Of a stretch of DNA of 16,751 nucleotides, positions 1-5,696 are shown one piece after another; within the stretch, counting starts at the first letter, position 1, and every line of letters starts with the position of its first letter. The DNA lies in NCBI GenBank assembly GCA_035715725.1, contig DASTKT010000108.1, positions 1-16,751 of the forward strand. The letters run 5' to 3'. The notes under the pieces are model-generated. The model worked only from the letters and a program-made list of their open reading frames with translations, was not told the DNA's origin and searched no databases. This DNA is from JADGGV01 sp035715725 (GTDB lineage: Bacteria > Gemmatimonadota > Gemmatimonadetes > Longimicrobiales > RSA9). The position numbers and the translations under genes were made by a program.

Positions 1-32
1 GCGCGCCCCGCCGACAACCCGGTGGGCGAGGC

Positions 33-215
33 TCAGGACCCCTCGAGGTTCTCGATCATCCGCTGCAGGGTGTGGATGACCGTCGCGTACTCTTCGTCGC
101 TGATCCCCTCCCGGCTGCGCCGGCGGAACTCGCCGATCCGCCCGGCCAGGCGGGCGTATCCGGCTTCACCCTGCACCGTCAGCGCGAGCGCGTCGCCGGA
201 CCGGGACACCCATTT
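33..215 (-). pseudogene. C-terminal remnant of a MarR-like winged-helix regulator
   Basis: The last 60 residues of this minus-strand frame read like the end of a MarR-family regulator. There is a short stretch ending in LTVQGEAGYARL, which resembles the end of the wing plus the 'LT.EG...' motif. It is followed by an amphipathic helix, then ISDEEYATVIHTLQRMIENL, which matches the C-terminal dimerisation helix of that family. The stop is TGA at 33-35. Going upstream (higher coordinates) none of the three minus frames shows the expected N-terminal dimerisation helices or the recognition helix, so the DNA-binding half is missing. A GTG at about 210 could start a peptide of 58 residues, but it would lack a DNA-binding domain. 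The simplest reading is a truncated gene whose 5' part was lost or replaced. The family call rests on this short tail only. Confidence 0.42.
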
Positions 216-557
216 CGGGCCATTCTTCGCGTGCTCTGCGCCTCTCTGGTGAACGGGATCTTTCGTTCCGAGCGTTGCCCGGCCGCGGGCTCCCGCGCAT
301 CTTCCGGCACTCCCTGACCCGGTCCCCGCCGCCCGATGACCTCCGGGCCGTCGAACCCGAGCCAGCGCCGCGCCTTCGTCTCCGCCGGGCCGGGCTCCCG
401 CGAGCCGATCGCGCACCGGGTCGGGGAGACCGTGCCGCGCGAGGCGCGCTTCGCGTTCTGCGGCCTGCTGCCGGCGGACGGCGGACCGGGGGTGAGGGCC
501 GACTGGACGGACCGCCCGCGTCGTCGCACGGCAACCGATACGGAGGAGGAGCACGAA
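216..557. other. Intergenic region, no gene seen
   Basis: No frame on either strand shows a recognisable domain here. Open frames exist but have arginine/proline/serine-rich compositions typical of GC-rich chance frames. The only functional signal is the ribosome-binding site of the next gene at 542-550. This stretch lies where the missing 5' part of the MarR-like gene should be. Confidence 0.5.
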
Positions 558-1133
558 ATGACGCCGCGGAGCCCCGAAGACATGATGTCGGCCGTCACCG
601 CCTCGATGAAGGAGCGGACGGGCCGCACGCTGGAGGAGTGGGTCGCGCTGGTGGCGGCGAGCGGGATCGATCCGCTCGACCAGAACGCGGTGCGGCGCTG
701 GCTGATGCGCGAGCACGGCGTGCTGCAGAACTCGCGGTGGGCGATCGCGGACGCGGCGGCGCGCGCCGCGGGGTGGGAGCGGCCGGAGACCGAGGAGTAC
801 GTCGCGCGGCAGTACGCGGGCGCGAAGGCGGCGCTGCGGCCGATCTTCGAGCGGCTGCGCGATGTCCTGCTGTCGCTCGGCGACGACGTGTCGATGGAGG
901 GGCGCGGGACCTACGTCCCCTTCGTGCGGCGGCGCCAGTTCGCGGCGGTGGCGGCGGCGACGCGCACGCGCGTGGATGTCGGCCTGCGCTACACCGCCGC
1001 GCCCGCCTCGCCGCTCCTCGCGCCGGCGAACGCGCCCGGCCAGGCGACGCACCGCCTATCCCTTGCCTCGGTGGAGGAAGTCACTCCGGAGGTCGAGGCG
1101 CTGCTGCGGGCGGCGTACGACCAGAACGGGTGA
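558..1133 (+). CDS. DUF4287/DUF5655 domain-containing protein
   Basis: This 191-residue protein has a start well supported by a GGAGGAGGA ribosome-binding site at 542-550, seven bases before the ATG; a longer in-frame extension to 336 has no such site. Residues about 1-60 match DUF4287: an N-terminal helix with MMSAVTASMKERTG, then TLEEWVALV and a short helix leading to MREHGV. Residues about 75-190 match DUF5655: Y-AGAKAALRPIFERLR, SLGDDV, a YVPFVRRRQFA strand, TRTRVDVGL, and a closing HRLSLASVEEVTPEVEALL segment. Both are uncharacterised cytoplasmic domains that commonly occur together in one chain, and length and order are normal. There are no transmembrane segments or signal peptide. It appears monocistronic, with an 805-base gene-free stretch downstream. 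Codons end mostly in G (gcg, cgg, ctg), unlike the C-ending codons of the next gene. No biochemical function can be assigned. Confidence 0.86.
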   Translation: MTPRSPEDMMSAVTASMKERTGRTLEEWVALVAASGIDPLDQNAVRRWLMREHGVLQNSRWAIADAAARAAGWERPETEEYVARQYAGAKAALRPIFERLRDVLLSLGDDVSMEGRGTYVPFVRRRQFAAVAAATRTRVDVGLRYTAAPASPLLAPANAPGQATHRLSLASVEEVTPEVEALLRAAYDQNG

Positions 1134-1256
1134 GACGGAATCCGCCAGATCCGTCTTCGCCTCCGCTTCGGTGCCCGCCTCCGGATTGCCGGGAGCGGGG
1201 CGCCGGCTGCGGCATCCGCAGCCGCCCCCGAGCCGCGAGCCGGCGTGCGGCGCCCC

Positions 1257-1279
1257 GATTGCCGTCGACGCCGCACGCG
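1257..1279 (+). repeat. Short dispersed repeat, 'gattgccgtc' type, copy 1
   Basis: This 23-base copy starts GATTGCCGTC and ends CCGCACGC. It agrees with the copy at 1358-1380 at 19 of 23 positions. The first ten bases are the reverse complement of GACGGCAATC found at 1469-1480, so this is the inverted orientation of the repeat family in this intergenic region. Confidence 0.5.
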
Positions 1280-1310
1280 TTTGCGCCTCCCGACATCCCT
1301 GCGGCGATCG

Positions 1311-1339
1311 CGGCAATGACCGATACCGCTGGCGACTTC
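1311..1339 (+). repeat. Dispersed repeat, 'cggcaat...gataccgctggcgac' type
   Basis: This 29-base copy contains GGCAAT followed by GATACCGCTGGCGAC. It matches the reverse complement of 1607-1636 at about 25 of 29 positions, and a forward copy at 1474-1502 that reads GATACCGATGGCGACTTC. The similarity is by hand alignment only. Confidence 0.55.
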
Positions 1340-1357
1340 ACGCCGCGACGGCCGCCG

Positions 1358-1380
1358 GATTGCCGTCAAATCCGCACGCA
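1358..1380 (+). repeat. Short dispersed repeat, 'gattgccgtc' type, copy 2
   Basis: This is the second copy of the 23-base unit beginning GATTGCCGTC and containing CCGCACGC, 19 of 23 identical to 1257-1279. It lies 18 bases after the end of the 1311-1339 copy. The first pair of units therefore alternates as inverted-type, forward-type, inverted-type. Confidence 0.5.
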
Positions 1381-1398
1381 TGTACCCCGCCGGAGGTC

Positions 1399-1439
1399 CT
1401 TGCGAACTTGACGGCGATTATTGCCGAAAACCCCGCAAG
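1399..1439. repeat. REP-like imperfect palindrome
   Basis: Two 20-base arms (1399-1418 and 1420-1439) flank one central base. The left arm begins CTTGCG and contains CGGC; the right arm ends CCGCAAG. The left arm and the reverse complement of the right arm agree at 14 of 20 positions. The left arm also matches 1460-1479 at 18 of 20 positions, and the right arm resembles 1625-1646 (ATTGCCG-AAA-CCGCAA). The size and symmetry resemble bacterial REP elements, but no family is assigned. Confidence 0.5.
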
Positions 1440-1459
1440 CGCCTCCCGCGAGGGCGGTG

Positions 1460-1502
1460 CTTGCGGACTTGACGGCAATCATCGATACCGATGGCGACTT
1501 CC
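1460..1502 (+). repeat. Longest copy of the dispersed repeat
   Basis: This copy joins the two halves seen separately elsewhere. The left half (1460-1479, CTTGCG...TTGACGGCAAT) matches the palindrome arm at 1399-1418. The right half (GATACCGATGGCGACTTC) matches 1321-1339 and the inverted 1607-1636 copy. It is probably the nearest to a full unit of about 43 bases. Confidence 0.55.
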
Positions 1503-1606
1503 GGCCGGGGCGGGGGACGGACCCGAGCGGCGGCGAGGCCGGCGGGCCGGCGCCCGCGGGACGGGCGACGACCGGGCCGGCTACCCGTCGGGACCCGGCC
1601 GGAAGC

Positions 1607-1636
1607 GATGTCGCCAGCGGTATTCGTTATTGCCGG
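1607..1636 (-). repeat. Inverted copy of the dispersed repeat
   Basis: Read on the minus strand this gives CCGGCAAT, then AATACCGCTGGCGAC, matching 1311-1339 at about 25 of 29 positions. Further into the plus strand (to about 1646) it continues with GCCGCAA, which is like the right arm of the palindrome at 1420-1439. Confidence 0.5.
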
Positions 1637-1863
1637 AAACGCCGCAACCATCTTTCGCGACGTCGGTCCGTGCAGCGTTGGCGGTAAGTATGCCAGCCGG
1701 TCCCGCGGGACCGGGCCGGCGCACCGGCGCATCCGGAAGCGAGGTTCGGCGTGACGGCCGGCGGGCCGAGCCCCGCGGACCGGCCCCGCGGGCTCGGATG
1801 TGCCGCCGGTGTCGCCGACGGTCCCACGGAATTGTCGCCAGGCGAAGGACATATTCGACGATC

Positions 1864-1896
1864 TTCCCTCCACCTGTCCGGCTCCTCATATTGACA
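1864..1896 (+). promoter_or_regulatory. Weak promoter candidates upstream of the GWxTD gene
   Basis: This is the only AT-richer patch before the gene. TTCCCT (1864-1869) and CATATT (1887-1892, four of six matches to TATAAT) are 17 bases apart. A perfect TTGACA also lies at 1891-1896, but a -10 placed 17-18 bases after it is poor and the transcript would be nearly leaderless. The evidence is motif matching only. Confidence 0.25.
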
Positions 1897-1938
1897 CGTC
1901 GGCGGACAGCCCCGTCTCCTCCTCCGGAGCGCCACGCC

Positions 1939-3885
1939 ATGTCCCGCCTGCTCTTGGCTGCCGGCCTCGCGATCCTCGCCCTGTCGAGCGGCCTCTCCGC
2001 ACAGTCGGCCGGACAGTCCGAGGCCGCCGACGACTGCCCCGCCTGGCGCGCCGCCAACTGCGAGGCGTACCTGCGCCACCTCGCCTGGGGGCGCGAGACC
2101 GACCCCGACAGCGTCTGGGCGCTGCTGCGCTGGATCGGCACCGCCGCCGAGGCCCAGGAGTGGTTCCGCCTCTCCGATCCTGAGTCCCGGGAGGCGTTCC
2201 TGCGCCGCTTCTGGGAGCGCCGCGCCGCGCTCACCGCCCAGGAGCCCGACGAGCGCTACGCCGAGCACCTGCGCCGCCTCGAGAAGGCCAGGAAGGCGTT
2301 CGCGCAGCACCCGCGCTCGCAGCTCTTCCGCGAGTGGCGCGGCAACGGCACGATGCCCGACATCGACGCCGAGCCCGGCAGCACCCGCGCCGGCGCGGAC
2401 GGCGACGCCGTGGCCCTGGCCATCGCGAACCGCGGTCGCGAGTGGTACGACTCCCAGCGCGCTGTGCTCGCGCCGCCCGGGCGCAATCGCACGGCCTACC
2501 CGCCGGAGCTCGACGACCGCGGCCTCGTCTTCGTGCGCGCCGGCGAGCCCGACGTCATCGAGGAGTGCACAGCCGGCTACGTGTGGATCTATTGGGCGCG
2601 CGACGGCGAGCGCGAGTCGCTCGTGACCTTCTTCACCATGGCGCGGGCCTCTGGCGCCCGGATCGCGTTCGACCCGCGCGAGATCGCCTGCGACCCCGAC
2701 ACGGCGCGGTACATGTTCGAGTTGCTGTCGCATACGGATGCGCGCTATGCCCGCCTCCTGTCACGGGCGGTGGACCGTCACGCCCCGCCGCCCTCCGGCG
2801 CCGAGGTCCTCTCCCTCCTCCGCCTCGAGGCCGACAACCTCGCCGCGGCAACAGAGCTCTCCCGCGGCGAGCGCCCGGCCGCCCCTGCCTACACCGCCTC
2901 GCTCGACGCCCAGTTCGACTTCCTCCACTTCGCGCCGTCGCGCCCGGCCGAGCGCGGCACCGAGGTCACGCTCGCGCTCGGCCTCCCGGCAACGAAGCTC
3001 CGCGGCGACACCGGCGCCTCCGCCGCGGCCGCGCTCACCGCGACGGCCGCCAACGCCGACAAGGCCGCCAACACCGGCCCGGCCGCCGACGTCGCCTCCG
3101 CCGCCAAGGCCGCCCGTCGGCCGGCCGGCACCTCCGCCGCCAAGGCCGCCGCCCGCGCGCCGGCCGCCGCCCAGCGCGCCGAAGCCCCCTACGCCGTCCG
3201 CCTCGCCCTCGCCGTCACCGACAGCGCCGGCCGCGTCGTGCTCCGCCGCGACACCCTGCGTACCCTCGTCGCACCCGCCGATCTGGCGAAGGATGCCGTC
3301 CTCGCGTTCCACCTCACGGCCGCGCTCCCGCCCGGCCGCTACACCTACGCGCTCCGCGCCGAGGGCGGCGCCGCCGCCACCGCCGCGCCCGCCGCCACGG
3401 GCGAGGCGCCGGAGGACGCACCCCGCGAGGGCGGCGCCGGCGCCGTCTGGCGCGGCGAGCTCCTGGTCCCCGAGCTGCCCGCGCCGAACGGCGCGCTCCG
3501 CCTCTCCTCCGTCGCCATCGGCCGCGCCGGCGCCGCCGACCCCTGGCGCCGCGGAGAGGTCGCGCTCGGCCTCATCCCCACCCGCGTCGTGCCCCGCGAC
3601 CGCAAGCTCACGCTCTACTACGAGCTCTACGGCCTCGGCGACGGCGAGCGCTACCGCACCGCGATCGAGGTCGAGAAGACCGGCCTCAGGCTCTTCGGCC
3701 GCCGCACGCGCCTCACGCTCGCCTTCGACGAGCAGGCGAGCCGTGCCGCCGACGGTGCGGTCCCGACCACGCGCCAGCTCGACCTGTCGCGTCTCGAGGG
3801 CGGCGACTACCGCGTGCGCATCCGCGTGCGCAGGGCCGACGGCGGCGAGGAGGCGGAACAGGAGACGTCGCTCACGGTGCGGTGA
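1939..3885 (+). CDS. Exported GWxTD-domain protein
   Basis: This is a 648-residue protein. The ATG at 1939 is chosen because it starts a clear Sec signal peptide: MSR, a hydrophobic leucine/alanine core, and a likely cleavage after LSA at about residue 21. A GGAG lies nine bases upstream. The open frame continues to 862 but without protein-like sequence. Residues about 60-130 (WFRLSDPESREAFLRRFWERR) and about 175-225 (LVFVRAGEPD at 196-205, then YVWIYWARDGE) match the GWxTD domain, found mainly in secreted or envelope proteins of Gemmatimonadota, Acidobacteriota and relatives and biochemically uncharacterised. Residues about 350-415 form an Ala/Lys-rich low-complexity linker. The remainder looks beta-rich, with two extracellular-style beta modules (LALAVTDSAGRVVL; LTLYYELYGL). 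The canonical W-x-T-D signature is degenerate (EWYDSQR). Codons are heavily C-ending. It is probably periplasmic or surface-exposed. Confidence 0.8.
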   Translation: MSRLLLAAGLAILALSSGLSAQSAGQSEAADDCPAWRAANCEAYLRHLAWGRETDPDSVWALLRWIGTAAEAQEWFRLSDPESREAFLRRFWERRAALTAQEPDERYAEHLRRLEKARKAFAQHPRSQLFREWRGNGTMPDIDAEPGSTRAGADGDAVALAIANRGREWYDSQRAVLAPPGRNRTAYPPELDDRGLVFVRAGEPDVIEECTAGYVWIYWARDGERESLVTFFTMARASGARIAFDPREIACDPDTARYMFELLSHTDARYARLLSRAVDRHAPPPSGAEVLSLLRLEADNLAAATELSRGERPAAPAYTASLDAQFDFLHFAPSRPAERGTEVTLALGLPATKLRGDTGASAAAALTATAANADKAANTGPAADVASAAKAARRPAGTSAAKAAARAPAAAQRAEAPYAVRLALAVTDSAGRVVLRRDTLRTLVAPADLAKDAVLAFHLTAALPPGRYTYALRAEGGAAATAAPAATGEAPEDAPREGGAGAVWRGELLVPELPAPNGALRLSSVAIGRAGAADPWRRGEVALGLIPTRVVPRDRKLTLYYELYGLGDGERYRTAIEVEKTGLRLFGRRTRLTLAFDEQASRAADGAVPTTRQLDLSRLEGGDYRVRIRVRRADGGEEAEQETSLTVR

Positions 3886-4228
3886 GTGCTGCGCCGCCAC
3901 ACCCCGCCGCATCTGCGCTGGAGCAAGGCGCGGTTCTCCGCTATGAGCCGAGGATCTCCTTCAGTGTCGTGGACCGGGCCATCAAGCGCGACGAGGGCCG
4001 CACGGACTTCGGGCGGGATCCTCTCGCCCGCCGCGGTGGGCTGCGCGGTCTTATTCGCGGCGGCCGAGATGTATTGGCCGTGCGCCGGCCACCAGCGCGG
4101 TGGACCCTCACTTGCGCTGTAATCGCCAATATTGTATAGATGACATCCATAGGCCCGTTCGTAACCATAGACTTTGATAAGGATCACATGGTCATGGGCG
4201 GTCTGCGGGGTTTCCCGATAGGGTTGCC
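3886..4228. other. Intergenic region before the S8 protease
   Basis: These 343 bases hold no gene that I can support. The first 200 bases have the GC level of the surroundings. From about 4110 the sequence becomes AT-richer (23 of 60 bases are G or C at 4121-4180, by hand count), with a promoter candidate at 4112-4140. A minus-strand frame across 3894-4030 reads somewhat protein-like (IPPEVRAALVALDGPV) but has no start signal or domain. Confidence 0.5.
4112..4140 (+). promoter_or_regulatory. Promoter candidate for the S8 protease/RCC1 pair
   Basis: TTGCGC (4112-4117) and TATAGA (4135-4140) are separated by 17 bases, in the most AT-rich part of the window. Each hexamer matches the sigma-70 consensus only in part (three and four of six), but position, spacing and base composition agree. 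Transcription would begin at about 4147, leaving a leader of about 40-80 bases depending on the start codon. Confidence 0.4.
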
Positions 4229-5689
4229 GTGTGCTTGCTCTGCTCGATCGTGGTCGGGGCATGTGCGGATCGGATTCCGACGGCGCCGGTGGCGCGAGCA
4301 GCGAGCCTGAGCGGCGCCGCGCCGGAAGACAATGTGATCCCAGGTTGGTACATCGTTCGCGTCAAAAATACGGTAAAGGATCCGGCGCAGGCCGCGGAGG
4401 CGCTCGTTAGGGGAAGCGGAGGGTCGGTGAGGCACGTGTACCGCAGTGCGCTACGGGGTTTCGCCGCCGCTCTCTCGGAGTCCGCCGTCACCGGGCTCCG
4501 CGCCAATCCCCTCGTCGATACGATTGCGCCCGACCACATCCTCGCGGCCACCGGCACCCAGTCGAATCCCCCATGGGGTTTGGACCGCAGCGACCAACGC
4601 AATCTCCCTCTCAGTACCTCCTTCACGTATGGCTCCGACGGGACTGGTGTACGTGTCTACGTGCTGGATACCGGAATCATGACATCGCACGCGGATTTCG
4701 GCACGCGAGCGGTTCTCGGTCCGAACTTCGTCCCCGGCTCAAACAGCGACTGCAACGGACACGGAACGCACGTAGCGGGGACTGTGGGAGGGACGACGTA
4801 TGGGGTTGCGAAGGGTGTAAGCCTTGTCTCAGTTCGGGTAGTAGGTACGGGCTCGCAGCCGTGCGGCCGCGATGCGGTCGAGAGCAACGTGATCGCCGGG
4901 GTGGATTGGGTCACGAGTAACGCCGTTCTGCCGGCGGTCGCGAATGTGAGTCTTGGTGGCTACGGTTCGACACTGCTGGACGAGGCTGTGGTAAGTTCAA
5001 TCGGCAACGGCATTGTATGCGTCGTCGCCGCAGGAAATAACAAAGGAGACGCTTGCCTGTATACACCCTCACGAGTATCGAACGCGATCACAGTCGGTGC
5101 CTCGACTTCGTCGGATACGCAACTGAGTGTTTCGAACTACGGGTCGTGTGTTGATCTGTATGCGCCCGGTGATGCAATCCTTTCTGCGTGGGTCGGCGGA
5201 ACGTCTGCAGTAAATACGCCGAGCGGCACATCTCAGGCGGCGCCGCACGTTGCCGGCGCCGCTGCCATGTACCTGGCCAGGAACCCCAGCGCGACGCCGA
5301 GTCAGGCAGCAAGTGCGATCGCCCAGTCGGCGACGCTTGGGGTACTGAGCAGCCTCGGCACGAGCTCGACGAACCGCCTGCTGTTTACGGCGTTCGATGT
5401 GGCGATTTCCGGTCCAGCAATAGTGGATAAGTGGCAGACGTACACGTGGAGTGCGACGGTCATGAATGCCACGCCCACACGCTACGAGTGGTGGAAGACG
5501 GAAGATGGTGGGGCCTCCACGCTCGTCGGCACGTCATCCTCATACACCGAGTCGATCACGAACTGCAACGGCCGGGAACTCGAGCTTCGGGTGTGGGAGT
5601 CTAATGGGCTGTTCGACTCGGCGGTCAAGACCATTTCCGTTCGCGATCCGGCGAAGCAGACGTGCCCCCCGCTCTCGCCGGCGCCGTGA
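4229..5689 (+). CDS. Secreted S8 family serine protease (proteinase K-like) with I9 propeptide; leader possibly frameshifted
   Basis: The protein has 486 residues from a GTG start. All subtilase catalytic residues are present: Asp147 in VLDTG, His178 in GHGTHVAGT, Asn270 in AAGNN for the oxyanion hole, and Ser335 in GTSQAAPHVAG. Residues about 38-106 look like an inhibitor_I9 propeptide (GWYIVRVKN start), so it is presumably made as a zymogen that cleaves itself near residue 107. Residues about 388-480 form a beta-sandwich (PKD/Ig-like) tail with WSATV and LELRVWE. Its start is in doubt: GTG 4229 gives a lipobox (VVGAC, Cys11) with almost no N-region, and no earlier start exists in frame after the stop at 4178. 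In another frame ATG 4188/4194, preceded by AAGGA, encodes MGGLRGFPIGL, which would complete a good lipoprotein signal if one base were missing. GC is visibly lower than in neighbouring genes, which suggests transfer. Confidence 0.88.
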   Translation: MCLLCSIVVGACADRIPTAPVARAASLSGAAPEDNVIPGWYIVRVKNTVKDPAQAAEALVRGSGGSVRHVYRSALRGFAAALSESAVTGLRANPLVDTIAPDHILAATGTQSNPPWGLDRSDQRNLPLSTSFTYGSDGTGVRVYVLDTGIMTSHADFGTRAVLGPNFVPGSNSDCNGHGTHVAGTVGGTTYGVAKGVSLVSVRVVGTGSQPCGRDAVESNVIAGVDWVTSNAVLPAVANVSLGGYGSTLLDEAVVSSIGNGIVCVVAAGNNKGDACLYTPSRVSNAITVGASTSSDTQLSVSNYGSCVDLYAPGDAILSAWVGGTSAVNTPSGTSQAAPHVAGAAAMYLARNPSATPSQAASAIAQSATLGVLSSLGTSSTNRLLFTAFDVAISGPAIVDKWQTYTWSATVMNATPTRYEWWKTEDGGASTLVGTSSSYTESITNCNGRELELRVWESNGLFDSAVKTISVRDPAKQTCPPLSPAP

Positions 5690-5696
5690 CTTCGTG

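Larger units (their letters stand above)
1134..1938. other. Long intergenic region with dispersed palindromic repeats
   Basis: There are 805 bases with no convincing gene. Frames that stay open here translate the repeats (for example a recurring 'DTDGDF/DTAGDF' string) and have no start signal or domain. It holds the repeat copies listed separately at 1257-1279, 1311-1339, 1358-1380, 1399-1439, 1460-1500 and 1607-1636. The last 80 bases or so contain the promoter region of the GWxTD gene. Confidence 0.6.

Noticed and set aside
1421..1687. 88-residue frame in the repeat region (DLTAIIDTDGDF)
   Set aside because: The only non-random part is a translation of the dispersed repeat, which also occurs inverted and in other frames. 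No ribosome-binding site fits.
1798..1850. Another copy of the 1.26-1.64 kb repeat (gatgtgccgccggtg... gtcgccagg)
   Set aside because: Only scattered short matches such as GTCGCC are shared; alignment is not better than expected for this composition.
862..1938. Upstream extension of the GWxTD frame to 862
   Set aside because: The extension overlaps the DUF5655 gene, is Arg/Pro/Ser-rich, and would bury the signal peptide that starts at 1939.
2334..4139. 601-residue plus-strand frame and a 383-residue minus frame over the GWxTD gene
   Set aside because: Both are Arg- or Gly-rich low-complexity shadows. The GWxTD frame has the signal peptide and domain.
3807..4262. 151-residue minus-strand frame with a fairly protein-like middle (IPPEVRAALVALDGPV)
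   Set aside because: It has no ribosome-binding site or recognised domain, it overlaps the end of GWxTD and the start of the S8 gene, and the protein-like part is under 50 residues. It could be a remnant, but I cannot support it.
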